In this document: one piece after another, positions 32,254 to 40,309 of the stretch
How the letters are laid out: each line of letters opens with the position of its first letter
How positions within the stretch are numbered: the stretch's first letter is position 1
Source of the DNA: an uncultured Eubacteriales bacterium
GTDB taxonomy: Bacteria; Bacillota; Clostridia; Christensenellales; CAG-138
Assembly: GCA_902801845.1 (NCBI GenBank)
Contig: CADCJW010000002.1
Location: forward strand, 124,001-188,000
Direction: 5' to 3'
Length of the DNA: 64,000 nucleotides
Position numbers and translations under genes: made by a program
Notes under the pieces: model-generated
The model's database searches: none
What the model saw: only the letters and a program-made list of their open reading frames with translations
Told to the model about the DNA's origin: nothing

Positions 32254-32280
32254 CCTCCCGGCCCTCCGGGAGGTTTTTTT
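32254..32280 (+). terminator. Terminator of the tmk-deacetylase operon
   Basis: CCTCCCGG (32254-32261) and CCGGGAGG (32266-32273) around CCCT, then seven T. Confidence 0.93.
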
Positions 32281-32285
32281 CGTTT

Positions 32286-32369
32286 TTACAAGTTTGTTAC
32301 ATGGCCGGGGCCGCTTTTACAAGTCCATTACAACTATTTTACAGTTTGTCCGAATCCGGGGTGTAGGAT
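32286..32369 (+). promoter_or_regulatory. Promoter with five TTACAA-type direct repeats
   Basis: TTACAA 32286-32291 and TTACAT 32297-32302 (11 bp apart), then TTACAA 32317-32322, TTACAA 32328-32333 and TTACAG 32339-32344 (11-bp steps). A weak -10 TAGGAT lies at 32364-32369. Same motif and orientation as at the response regulator promoter. Confidence 0.75.
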
Positions 32370-32401
32370 GGAGCCAGAAATCGGAAAAGGAGAAAAAACA
32401 C

Positions 32402-33817
32402 ATGAAACGATTGGCTATGCTGTTGCTGGCGGCGGCGCTCCTGTTGAGCGCGGCGGCCTGCCAGCCCACCCCCGGCGAGGAGTTCGTGGTGAACAAGAAG
32501 GACAGCGGCGTGGCGGCGAAGCTGGAGAAGGAGGCCGACGCCGAGGCCCGGGGCGCCCAGCGGGTGCCGGACCGGTGGGACGAGGTCTATGAAAGCGACC
32601 TTATGACCCTCACCTTCAGCGCTCCCATCGTCCAAAAGGAGGACGGGCTCTACCCCCTGTACCGGACCCGGTCGAACCCGCTCACGGAGGCGGAGATGGT
32701 GAACTGTCTCAGCGCCCTCTTCCCGGACCCGGTGGCCGTGCGGCAAAATCTGCCCACCAAGGCGGACATCCAGCGGGAGATGGAGTGGTACATGAACGAG
32801 GCCCAGGCCAAGCTGGACTGGCAGGACGCAGGCCGGCCCGACGACGGGGTGGACCGGGACGAGACGCCCCTTTCCCGGGAGGAGGTCAACCAGGAGCTGG
32901 CCAACTACCAGGAGCTGATCCAAAACGCCCCGGAGACCAACGAGGAGAGCCCCGCCAACGCCTACCATATCCCCACCGGCCAGGAGGGGATCCTGGTCTA
33001 TCGGATGAAGTCCGGGGACACGGTGATCGTGAACCCCTCCTGGAACGGGAGCCTCTACGCGGGCCTGGGCAGCAACCACACCCACGTGTACCCCCGGTAT
33101 GAGTATGAGGAAATGAAGCGGTTCGACGACGAGGACACCCTCCCCTACACCCCCGTGACCGCGGACCAGAAGAAGTGCGAGCAGGTGGCGAAGGACGCCC
33201 TCGCTAAGCTGGGCATCGAGGGCATGACTTTGGTGGCCACGGAGGAGGCGAATCTTATGGACGGCCGGATGTGCCTCTCCGGGGGCTACGAGTGCCTGTT
33301 CGTCCGGGACTTTGGGGGCTACCCCTATCTTGGGAGCAACTTCGAGCCTGCCCAGGGCCTGACCTACGGGAGCGACGACAGCTTCATGGCCAACCAATAC
33401 ATCCGTCCCGAGGAGCTGCGGCTCTTTGCCGACGAGGAGGGGGTGAAGCTCATCAGCTTCGACGCCCCCAAGATGATCGTGGGCATCGAAAGCAAGAACA
33501 TCGAGCTGCTCCCCTTCGAGAAGGCCCAGGAGCGGATCCGGCAGGGGCTCGTCTACGGCCTCACCAAGTGGGCCCAGGATGTGAAGCAGAACGAGCCGGA
33601 TCTAAAGCTGAACGTGGAGATCTACAGGATCGGCCTCACCAGCTACACCCTCCACGCGCCGAACAGCGACGACTATTACGAGATGCCCTGCTACGCCGTG
33701 TTCTTCGACCCCTGGCAGCGGCCGGACAGCAGCCGGAACGACAAGACCACGATGCAGGAGACGTTGCTCATCAACGCCGTGGACGGGTCCATCGTCCACA
33801 CGGATTACGGATATTGA
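32402..33817 (+). CDS. Secreted lipoprotein of a gut-Clostridia family (DUF6034-like), unknown function
   Basis: 471 residues. Lipoprotein signal with lipobox LSAAA-Cys20 (AAACQPTPGEEFVVNKKD), typical of a family of uncharacterised lipoproteins common in gut Clostridia; the DUF6034 label is from memory. The mature part is rich in acidic and aromatic residues with no catalytic motif recognised. ATG at 32402 follows AAAGGAG. The promoter carries TTACAA repeats, so it is probably controlled by the two-component system at 23.4-25.3 kb. Confidence 0.82.
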   Translation: MKRLAMLLLAAALLLSAAACQPTPGEEFVVNKKDSGVAAKLEKEADAEARGAQRVPDRWDEVYESDLMTLTFSAPIVQKEDGLYPLYRTRSNPLTEAEMVNCLSALFPDPVAVRQNLPTKADIQREMEWYMNEAQAKLDWQDAGRPDDGVDRDETPLSREEVNQELANYQELIQNAPETNEESPANAYHIPTGQEGILVYRMKSGDTVIVNPSWNGSLYAGLGSNHTHVYPRYEYEEMKRFDDEDTLPYTPVTADQKKCEQVAKDALAKLGIEGMTLVATEEANLMDGRMCLSGGYECLFVRDFGGYPYLGSNFEPAQGLTYGSDDSFMANQYIRPEELRLFADEEGVKLISFDAPKMIVGIESKNIELLPFEKAQERIRQGLVYGLTKWAQDVKQNEPDLKLNVEIYRIGLTSYTLHAPNSDDYYEMPCYAVFFDPWQRPDSSRNDKTTMQETLLINAVDGSIVHTDYGY

Positions 33818-33840
33818 GGTTTTTCGACCCTTTCACAAAA

Positions 33841-33869
33841 AAGGACCCGATCGGCAGGATCGGGTCCTT
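33841..33869. terminator. Bidirectional terminator
   Basis: AAGGACCCGATC and GATCGGGTCCTT, perfect 12-bp stem around GGCAG, with A-run on the left. It serves the lipoprotein gene and the ExbD-like operon ending at 33884. Confidence 0.9.
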
Positions 33870-33883
33870 ATCTGTATGGGAAG

Positions 33884-34360
33884 TTATTTTCCCTCGGTGA
33901 AGGGGATGGCGAGCTTTTGGAGCAGGGCGCTCACCTCGTCGTAGGCGGCCTTGATGGCGTGGTCGTCCCGCAGCTCCACGCTGGTGGCGTCGGCCTCATA
34001 GTCCGCGAGCAGCTTCTCCTCCAGCTCCGCCATGGTCACCGCCTGCCCCTCGTAAAGGAGCTTATCCTCCTGGACGGTGATGGTCAACACCCCGTCGTCC
34101 CGGGGGGACACGACCTCGACCACCGTTTCCTGCACCTGCTGGGCGGTCTCGGTCACGGTCTCCGCGGCGCTTTCCAAACCTTGGGTCACCACCTCGGCGG
34201 CGTTCTGCACCCGCTCCCCGGTCAACAGGCCGCCGCCCTCCCGGCCGATGCCCAATCCAAAATGGCCCCCGGCCAGCAGCAGCGCCAACAGCACCGCGCT
34301 CCCGGCCACCTTGCCGCCGGTGTGCCGATTCCGCTTGGGCGCCCGCTTTTTCGTTTCCAT
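33884..34360 (-). CDS. Membrane protein with ExbD-like C-terminal domain
   Basis: 158 residues. Basic N-terminus, one membrane segment (about 17-38), a helical Ala/Thr/Val/Gln-rich stretch, and a C-terminal domain VLTITVQEDKLLYEGQAVTMAELEEKLL that resembles the periplasmic domain of ExbD/TolR. Third gene of an operon with ExbD-like and ExbB-like proteins, 22 bases after the second. Possibly an accessory stator or load protein; function unknown. Confidence 0.7.
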   Translation of the reverse strand: METKKRAPKRNRHTGGKVAGSAVLLALLLAGGHFGLGIGREGGGLLTGERVQNAAEVVTQGLESAAETVTETAQQVQETVVEVVSPRDDGVLTITVQEDKLLYEGQAVTMAELEEKLLADYEADATSVELRDDHAIKAAYDEVSALLQKLAIPFTEGK

Positions 34361-34382
34361 ACGTTGCTACCTCCTTGTGGGT

Positions 34383-34961
34383 CTATGCGTCCTGCAGGTC
34401 CAGCTCCAGGACCGACAGGGGGATGTCCCGCTCCCGGGCCACCCGCTTCACCTCCTGGATGATGTCCTCGATCATGTTGTATTCCGCGTGGTACACCCGG
34501 GCCCTATCGTACTGAAAGACCAGGAACACCGCCTCCTGGTCCGTCCCCTTCAGCTTGTCCAGCAGCAGCCCCCGGAGTCGGTTCTTGGCGTAGGTGTCCT
34601 CCGCCCAGTCGTAGGGGATGGTCTCCGCCTCCCCCTCCGTCTCCAGGCGGATCTGGCCCGATTTGTCCACGCTGACGGTGAGCAGCAGGGAGTTGTCCAG
34701 CACCAGATTCTCCGTCCACAGCTGCCGCTGCAGGGCGTCGGCCCGCTCCTCCTGGGCGTCGATCCGGGCCTGGAGGACGTCCTGCTCGTCGTAGGCCGCG
34801 GTGAGCTCCATGCGCAGGGCGGCCGCGTCGCTCTCGGCCAGGGCCGCCGTGTCCAGGGCTTCCGCCGTGCGGGTTTTGGCCTGGGTGAGCAGGATGAAGA
34901 GCATGATGAGGATCACGTCCAGCAGCGACGTGAGCTCTATGAAGATCTGCCGCCGTTTCAC
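34383..34961 (-). CDS. ExbD/TolR-like protein
   Basis: 192 residues. The N-terminus IELTSLLDVILIMLFILL has the ExbD/TolR signature of a single membrane helix with a conserved Asp, which carries protons with the ExbB channel. A coiled coil (about 45-85) and an extracellular ExbD-like domain follow. Start overlaps the ExbB-like stop by four bases. No TonB or outer-membrane receptor is near, as expected in a single-membrane cell. Confidence 0.82.
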   Translation of the reverse strand: MKRRQIFIELTSLLDVILIMLFILLTQAKTRTAEALDTAALAESDAAALRMELTAAYDEQDVLQARIDAQEERADALQRQLWTENLVLDNSLLLTVSVDKSGQIRLETEGEAETIPYDWAEDTYAKNRLRGLLLDKLKGTDQEAVFLVFQYDRARVYHAEYNMIEDIIQEVKRVARERDIPLSVLELDLQDA

Positions 34962-35467
34962 GGCTCCCGGCCCTCTTTGATGAGCTCCCGCCGCTCCAAA
35001 AGCAGGTTCACGGCCTTGTCATTGTCCTCCATGCGGGAGGAGAGGAAGCCGTCCAGGAGCTTGAAGAGGATGGCGAACACCAGCCCCCAGAAGGTGGAGG
35101 TGAGGGCGGCGAAGAAGTTGGTCTGCATGTCGGCCAGCTCCGACACCATGGGGAGCAGCGACACCACCGTGCCCAGTATGCCCAAAAGCGGGAAGATGCT
35201 GGTCACGTTCACGAACACGGAATACAGGCTTTCGGACCGCTTGCGCATGGCCACCACCTGCTCCTCGTCGATGTCCCGGATGGCTTTGGAGACGCTGTCC
35301 GGGTCGCTCCTGCGGGAGGGGACGAAGACGATCATATGAAGCTTGCGATAGAGCCGGTCGGCGTTCTTCCGGGCGAAATAATAGCACACCCCGTTCAGGG
35401 CCGCGGCCACGAAGATGATGAGGTCGAACCCCAACAGATTATGAGCGATCACCTGCAGCACGGACAT
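34958..35467 (-). CDS. MotA/TolQ/ExbB-type proton channel protein
   Basis: 169 residues with three hydrophobic segments (about 12-32, 85-110 and 120-142); the second and third (VTSIFPLLGILGTVVSLLPM, FFAALTSTFWGLVFAILFKLL) carry the ExbB/TolQ signature GILGTV and a Thr in the third helix. It should form a pentameric proton channel around the ExbD-like partner encoded next. ATG at 35467 follows GGGAGGAAAGAGAC. Confidence 0.87.
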   Translation of the reverse strand: MSVLQVIAHNLLGFDLIIFVAAALNGVCYYFARKNADRLYRKLHMIVFVPSRRSDPDSVSKAIRDIDEEQVVAMRKRSESLYSVFVNVTSIFPLLGILGTVVSLLPMVSELADMQTNFFAALTSTFWGLVFAILFKLLDGFLSSRMEDNDKAVNLLLERRELIKEGREP

Positions 35468-35488
35468 GTCTCTTTCCTCCCGTGTATC

Positions 35489-35517
35489 AGTATACAAAAA
35501 AGACGGGCGGATGGCAA
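35489..35517 (-). promoter_or_regulatory. Promoter of the ExbB/ExbD-like operon
   Basis: Complement: -35 TTGCCA (35512-35517), 17-bp spacer, -10 TATACT (35489-35494). Confidence 0.75.
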
Positions 35518-35621
35518 CAGGAAACTGTCCCTTTCCCTCTTCTGTTTGCGACCAAGCATCGTCGCTCCAGTAAAGATTTATCAAGGGCGGGTCCCGTTTT
35601 TATAGTTGATGAAGCAAGAAA

Positions 35622-35637
35622 GCTGCCGGGAGGCAGC
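35622..35637 (-). terminator. Terminator of the DUF3793 gene
   Basis: Complement: GGCTGCC and GGCAGC(T) pair around a four-base loop (35622-35637 core), followed by TTTCTTGCTTC. Confidence 0.65.
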
Positions 35638-35688
35638 CTTTGGGCTTGGATTCGAATGAACGGGAAGCGAGCAGAAGCGGGGGGAAAA

Positions 35689-36240
35689 TCAGCTTGTGAT
35701 GATCAGCCGGTCGAAGGGGCGCCCTTTCTTCCATTGCCGATAGTAGGCGGCGGAGCATTTTCTGTATCGGTCGAAGGTCTTTTGGGCGGCCTGCTCGTCC
35801 CCATAGACCTTCCAGAAGCCCACGCATTTGCAGCCGGTATCCTTGTGCTCCATGAAGGCGGACACGTCCTCCGGGGGATAGCCCAGGAACAGGCCGATCT
35901 CGTGGGGGAATTCGGCCGATTGCCGGAGCCGGTCGATGAGACCGACGATGCAGCGGGAACAGGTTTGAGTGGCGTATCCCCGGGCCTGCAGCAAGGCGCA
36001 GGCCATGTCATCGTTCAGGTCCGCCTGCAAGCGGGCAGGGCGAAAGAGGTAGATCATGGCGCTGCCCTTATCATATTGCAGCGGGATCAGGCGCAGCCCC
36101 TTGGGGGAGAGGGCCGTATTCCACCGGCGAACGTCCTCGATCATCTCCCGTCGATCAGGGTAGGCGCAGCGGAACAGATTCCCGGTTTTGATGCCGGCCA
36201 GGGTGGGCGCACAGTGGCGGATGATGGTTTCTTCAGACAT
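35689..36240 (-). CDS. DUF3793 family protein
   Basis: 183 residues. Blocks such as HCAPTLAGIKTGNLF near the N-terminus, the middle GYATQTCSRCIVGLIDRL and the CEFPHEIG-like EFPHEIGLFLGYPPEDVSAFM and FWKVYGDEQAA motifs are those of DUF3793, a Clostridia family often found beside flavodoxin and iron-uptake genes. Biochemical function is unknown. Its promoter overlaps a palindrome that is repeated at the divergent gene, pointing to metal (iron) control. Confidence 0.88.
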   Translation of the reverse strand: MSEETIIRHCAPTLAGIKTGNLFRCAYPDRREMIEDVRRWNTALSPKGLRLIPLQYDKGSAMIYLFRPARLQADLNDDMACALLQARGYATQTCSRCIVGLIDRLRQSAEFPHEIGLFLGYPPEDVSAFMEHKDTGCKCVGFWKVYGDEQAAQKTFDRYRKCSAAYYRQWKKGRPFDRLIITS

Positions 36241-36282
36241 ATATTGCCCCTTTCCTCAATGTATGTGCTGGCCTTGTCTTTG

Positions 36283-36298
36283 GTTAGCAGCTGCTAAC
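36283..36298. promoter_or_regulatory. Palindromic operator at the DUF3793 promoter (DtxR-like)
   Basis: GTTAGCAGCTGCTAAC, a perfect 16-bp palindrome just downstream of the -10 of the DUF3793 promoter. Same half-site and spacing as at 36413-36428. Confidence 0.75.
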
Positions 36299-36305
36299 TA
36301 TCAGT

Positions 36306-36333
36306 ATGATACCATAGTTTCCTCATTTGTCAA
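36306..36333 (-). promoter_or_regulatory. DUF3793 promoter
   Basis: Complement: -35 TTGACA (36328-36333), 16-bp spacer, -10 TATCAT (36306-36311). Confidence 0.72.
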
Positions 36334-36374
36334 TTCAAAGTTAAATAAAACTTACCGAAGAAAGGTATTTCTAC

Positions 36375-36402
36375 TTGAAATCCGCCCATGAAGGAGTATA
36401 CT
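36375..36402 (+). promoter_or_regulatory. Promoter of the membrane protein gene at 36460
   Basis: -35 TTGAAA (36375-36380), 16-bp spacer, -10 TATACT (36397-36402). Confidence 0.7.
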
Positions 36403-36412
36403 ATAGGCGTCG

Positions 36413-36428
36413 GTTAGCGACCGCTAAC
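36413..36428. promoter_or_regulatory. Palindromic operator, second copy (DtxR-like)
   Basis: GTTAGC-GACC-GCTAAC placed about 10 bases after the -10 TATACT, at the transcript start. Binding would block transcription. Confidence 0.75.
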
Positions 36429-36459
36429 ACTGGGACACTTGTAGAGTGAGGTGAGGAGC

Positions 36460-36951
36460 ATGGTCGGTAAAATCGTTATAGAAGGCGTTCTGTTGGGGGC
36501 GCTGTTGGTCCTCTTCTGCGCTGTCGGTATCCGAAAGGGGGCAGTGACCATGGTGTTCCTGTACCATAGGGACGTGCAGGACCGGTGCGTGCAAAACGGT
36601 CTCATCACCCCGGAGAGGATTTGGCAGAACCGGAAGATCTTCAAGGGCCTGGGTGTCCCCCTCTACTTCACCTTCGTGCTGGTCAGCGTCTATGCCGTCA
36701 ACGGCGCCCGGGGATTCTGGCCGGGGTTTTGGCAACTATTCGCCATTTTGTCCATCCTGAACCTGATCGATCGGCTGCTCATCGACGAATACTGGGTGGG
36801 CCACACCAGAGCCTGGGACATCCCCGGCACGGAGGATTTGAAGCCCTACATCGACCGGAAGGACAGGATCGGAAAATGGCTGGTGGGTACGGTGGGCTTC
36901 GCCGCCCTTTCGGCCATCCTGTCGGGCGTCATGGCGCTGGTGCTGCGGTAG
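36460..36951 (+). CDS. Four-helix membrane protein, unknown function
   Basis: 163 residues with hydrophobic segments at about 5-27, 65-85, 90-110 and 143-162 and a basic/aromatic loop (FLYHRDVQDRCVQNGLITPERIWQNRK). No family is recognised with certainty. Start 36460 is preferred over the GTG at 36451, since a GAGGTG site lies six bases upstream. It shares a palindromic operator with the DUF3793 gene, so metal-dependent control is likely. A tiny possible gene and a methyltransferase gene follow. Confidence 0.75.
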   Translation: MVGKIVIEGVLLGALLVLFCAVGIRKGAVTMVFLYHRDVQDRCVQNGLITPERIWQNRKIFKGLGVPLYFTFVLVSVYAVNGARGFWPGFWQLFAILSILNLIDRLLIDEYWVGHTRAWDIPGTEDLKPYIDRKDRIGKWLVGTVGFAALSAILSGVMALVLR

Positions 36952-36995
36952 CCGTTGCAAAAAGGAGTAACTGAACTACGCCGATCTTGATCGTT

Positions 36996-37082
36996 ATGTT
37001 GATCCTGACGATCCCTGTGGCGCTCCTCGGCATAAGGCTCGCGGAGAAGGCGATGAAAAAACAGACCGCCTTACTGAAATGA
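36996..37082 (+). CDS. Possible 28-residue membrane peptide
   Basis: From ATG 36996 (or TTG 36987) a frame codes a short hydrophobic peptide (LILTIPVALLGIRLAEKAMKK) ending in a basic, amphipathic tail. An AAAGGAG site exists at 36961-36967 but is too far for the ATG. It lies between two genes of the same strand. Low confidence. Confidence 0.3.
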   Translation: MLILTIPVALLGIRLAEKAMKKQTALLK

Positions 37083-37134
37083 CAGACGCGACGATACTGT
37101 TACGATTCAAAAGGTAACGAGGGAGGATATTCGT

Positions 37135-37926
37135 ATGAGACCGGATTACAAGAATTGGATGCCCAAGGGCATGGTCCTGGGCACGGCGGCTGGGGCGGCA
37201 GCCTGCCTTCTTCTGGCGGCCCTGTTCGGATGCACAGGCATTTTGGAAAGCGGGGCCCTGAAGACCGCATTGACGGCGGTGTTCCTGGTTCTGGGCATCC
37301 TCGTGGGGCTCGCGGCCCTGTGGATGGCGCTCCTGTACCGTGCTTTTTCGTATAACGGGAAGCGGAAGATGTCCCGCCAGGTCATCAAGGGCATCGCGGA
37401 ACACGTAAAACTGCCCGAAGGGGGCGTGGGGCTGGACGTGGGCTGCGGCAGCGGGGCTTTGGCCATCGCCTGTGCCAAGCGCAACCCCCAGGCCCGCTTC
37501 GTGGGCATCGACCGCTGGGGGAAGGAGTACGCCTCCTATAACAAGCCCCTGTGTGAGGCCAACGCCCGGGCCGAGGGCGTGCGCAACACCTCCTTCCGCC
37601 AGGGCGACGCCCTACATCTGGACTTCCCGGACGAGACCCTCGACGCCGTCGTGAGCAACTACGTCTACCACAACATCCCCAGTCGGGACCGGCAGGCGAT
37701 CCTTCTGGAGACCCTGCGGGTGCTGAAGAAGGGCGGCACCTTCGCCCTCCACGACATCTTCTCCCGCGCCAAATACGGGGATATGGAATCCTTCGTCCAA
37801 AAGCTCCGCGCCATGGGCTATGAGCGGGTGGAGCTGATCGACACCACCCAAAACCTCTTCATGTCCCCCTCCGAGGCCAAGTGGATGGCCCTCTCCGGTT
37901 CCGCCCTGCTGGTGGGGAAAAAGTAA
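37135..37926 (+). CDS. Membrane-tethered SAM-dependent methyltransferase
   Basis: 263 residues. Two N-terminal membrane segments (about 14-34 and 45-66), then a class I methyltransferase domain: motif I LDVGCGSGALAIACAKRN (about 99-116), acidic motif II VGIDRWGKEY, and motif post-I QGDALHLDFPDETLDAVVSNYVYHNI. The substrate is unknown; the fusion of two membrane helices places the enzyme at the inner face of the membrane. ATG at 37135 follows GAGGGAGG. Confidence 0.87.
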   Translation: MRPDYKNWMPKGMVLGTAAGAAACLLLAALFGCTGILESGALKTALTAVFLVLGILVGLAALWMALLYRAFSYNGKRKMSRQVIKGIAEHVKLPEGGVGLDVGCGSGALAIACAKRNPQARFVGIDRWGKEYASYNKPLCEANARAEGVRNTSFRQGDALHLDFPDETLDAVVSNYVYHNIPSRDRQAILLETLRVLKKGGTFALHDIFSRAKYGDMESFVQKLRAMGYERVELIDTTQNLFMSPSEAKWMALSGSALLVGKK

Positions 37927-37947
37927 AACCTTCGCAAATACACGAAA

Positions 37948-37994
37948 TGCGGCTGCCGGAAGGATATGCCTCCTCTCCGACAGCCGCACTTTTA
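37948..37994 (+). terminator. Terminator of the methyltransferase gene
   Basis: Arms at 37948-37959 and 37977-37988 pair with one mismatch (TGCGGCTGCCGG, CCGACAGCCGCA), then CTTTTA. Confidence 0.8.
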
Positions 37995-38080
37995 TACCCA
38001 TATATCCCGTCGCAGCTATCCTGCGGCGTCCTTCGAACCCCGCTCTTCACAGCCTAACAAGAAAACATCTGCTTCCTCCG

Positions 38081-40309
38081 TCACCACAGCCACAGCAGAT
38101 ACCGGAGCAGCCACAGCCGATACCAGGGGAGCGATCCCTCCAGCTCCCGGCGGGCGGCCTTCACGAAGCCGGCCATGGCCCGCTTCTGCTTCTCACCCAT
38201 GTCGTGGTCCGAGAACGCGGCCTCGTCCGCCAGGGCCTGGGCCTTCTCGCTGGGGGCAGCGCCCCAGCGCACCAGCTTCAGAAGCTCACCGAACCCGTAG
38301 AGCACGGCCTGCTTCCCGTTCCCCTGTAGCATCCGCCGCATCCGGTTCTCGCACACCCGCTTGCGGAGCAGCACATACAGCACCGCCAGCAACGGCAGCA
38401 ACAGCAGCAGCCACAGCCACCACAGTCTGAACCCGCCGCCCGGCGAATCGTCCTCACTCCCCCCCTCCTCCGGGTCCGGGGTGGGGGTGGTCAATCCAGC
38501 TTGGGGTCCCGGCGGCGTGGGCGTGGGCGACGCGCTCTGCTCCGGCGACGGAGAGGGCTCCTCCGGGCTCGTTTCGGGACTCGTCTCCGGGCTTGGCTCC
38601 GGGGTCGGCTCTTCCGGCGGCGGCGTGGGCGTCTCCTCCGGCGTGGGCTCAGGGGTCGGCTCCTCCGGCTCCCTGCCCGGATCCGCCGTGGGCGCGGGCG
38701 CGTCCAGCCCCGGATCGTCGCCGCCGGTGGCCTCGACGGGCACCCAGCCCCAGCCGTTCACGTACACCTCCGTCCAGGCGTGGGCCTGCCGATCCGTCAC
38801 CTCCACCCAGGTGTCCGCCTCGCTCACGTTCAGCGCGTAGCCGATGACGAACCGGGCGGGGATCCCCTTCGCCTGCAGCAGGGCGGTGACGGCGCTGGCG
38901 TAATGGACGCAGTACCCCCGCTTGCGGACGGTAAGGAAATACAGGGCGAAATCCTCCTCCGTGGGCGTCGCCCCGGGGACGAGATCATACTCCACGTTCC
39001 CCTGGACGATGGCCGCCACCGCCCGGGCCAGGGCGTAGGGATCGTCGGTATCCGGCAGCTCGTAGGGGTTCAAAAACTCCAGCAGCGCCTGCCGCTGGGC
39101 GCTGGTCAGCCTCGTATAGGTCCGCTTCGCCCAGGCGGCGTAGGCCTGCTCCGCCTCGTTCCCCAGCCGGGGCGTCAGCGTCACGGGCACGGACCGATAG
39201 GCCCAGCCATAGGCGTCGGGCTTCTCGTCGTGGGAGATATAGTTTTCCCGCACGTCCCCGAAGGCGTCCTCCTTCACCAGGGCGTAGGGGGTATAGAGCA
39301 GGGACGAACCGGCGGCGCGGATCTCCACCCGGCCCACGTCCCCGGGCAGGGACCCGCCCAGGGTGAACATGGATTCCCCCGCCGGGTACTCGCCGGTCAT
39401 GGACCAGAAATGGCCGTCGTACCGACCGTAGGAGGTGCCCCTAAGGTACAGCCGCCCCGGCTGGTCCGCCTTCACATCCAGGATATGGGCGCCGGTGGAC
39501 TCCTGCTCCCCTTCCCGGGACAGATCCTCCCGCTCATGGATGTCCCGCTCGAAGAGCCGGTCCATCTTCTCCCAACTGCTGGCCAACTGCCGAAGCAGCT
39601 GCTCCACCCGCTCCTGGGTGGACTGGGGCTCATACTCCTCCGGCGGCAGCAGCTTCACCAGCGCCAGCACCGCCAGCAGCAGCACGACGAGGGTCAGCAG
39701 CGTCACCCGCCCGATGCCGCTCCCCCGGTGCAGCCGGAGCCCGCCGGTGAAGAGCACCCCGCCGTAGTACAGGGCCACCAGCACCCCGGCCCAGCCCGCC
39801 GGGGGCAGGTCCGTATAGATGAGGGACAGGGCCACCAGGGGCAGGGGCACCAGCAGGGGCAGGAACATGGACTCTCCGGAGACCAGCCCCCAGCTGATGA
39901 GCAGGGCCACGGTCACCATGATGGCACCCACGAAAAAGCCGATGAAATAGGCGTAGTTCTCCACCTCCGCCGGGAGGGTCCCGGGGGCGGGGATGAAAGC
40001 GATGGTCCGGGAGAGGACCGATTGGATGGTGCGGATGGCCACGGCCGCCCCGCTGTAGAGCTTCTTCCAGCGGAAGATGCTGATGAACAGCACCGTGAGC
40101 CCGAAGGGCACCAGCAGATAGCCCCCCAGCTCGGGCAGGGTGAACAGCAGCGTCATGAACCCGCTGATGAGCAGGGCGCACAGGATCATGGCCCACAGAT
40201 GGTACGGCAGATCGTAGGCCGTGACCACGCACATGGGCGTGCCCAGGGTGGCGCAGAACACCAGCAACCAGGTGGCGAAAAATTGCAGATAGGGGAAGCG
40301 GGTCTTCAT
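38081..40309 (-). CDS. Membrane transglutaminase-like (TgpA-type) protein
   Basis: 742 residues. About six membrane segments in the first 220 residues, an extracellular transglutaminase-like domain (about 380-530) with Cys in KRGYCVHYASAV and His in RQAHAWTEVYVNGWGWVPVEATG (third triad position Glu instead of the common Asp), a Pro/Thr/Glu-Ser-rich repeat linker (about 535-640), a further membrane helix and a basic cytoplasmic tail. Last gene of a MoxR-DUF58-transglutaminase operon, a widespread set thought to act in envelope protein maturation. Starts inside the DUF58 stop (four-base overlap). Confidence 0.9.
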   Translation of the reverse strand: MKTRFPYLQFFATWLLVFCATLGTPMCVVTAYDLPYHLWAMILCALLISGFMTLLFTLPELGGYLLVPFGLTVLFISIFRWKKLYSGAAVAIRTIQSVLSRTIAFIPAPGTLPAEVENYAYFIGFFVGAIMVTVALLISWGLVSGESMFLPLLVPLPLVALSLIYTDLPPAGWAGVLVALYYGGVLFTGGLRLHRGSGIGRVTLLTLVVLLLAVLALVKLLPPEEYEPQSTQERVEQLLRQLASSWEKMDRLFERDIHEREDLSREGEQESTGAHILDVKADQPGRLYLRGTSYGRYDGHFWSMTGEYPAGESMFTLGGSLPGDVGRVEIRAAGSSLLYTPYALVKEDAFGDVRENYISHDEKPDAYGWAYRSVPVTLTPRLGNEAEQAYAAWAKRTYTRLTSAQRQALLEFLNPYELPDTDDPYALARAVAAIVQGNVEYDLVPGATPTEEDFALYFLTVRKRGYCVHYASAVTALLQAKGIPARFVIGYALNVSEADTWVEVTDRQAHAWTEVYVNGWGWVPVEATGGDDPGLDAPAPTADPGREPEEPTPEPTPEETPTPPPEEPTPEPSPETSPETSPEEPSPSPEQSASPTPTPPGPQAGLTTPTPDPEEGGSEDDSPGGGFRLWWLWLLLLLPLLAVLYVLLRKRVCENRMRRMLQGNGKQAVLYGFGELLKLVRWGAAPSEKAQALADEAAFSDHDMGEKQKRAMAGFVKAARRELEGSLPWYRLWLLRYLLWLW

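Noticed and set aside
33884..35467. Zorya-type phage defence (MotA/ExbB plus ExbD/OmpA-like pair)
   Set aside because: The channel protein is too short, no OmpA-like peptidoglycan domain is present, and no ZorC/ZorD helicase-nuclease genes are near.
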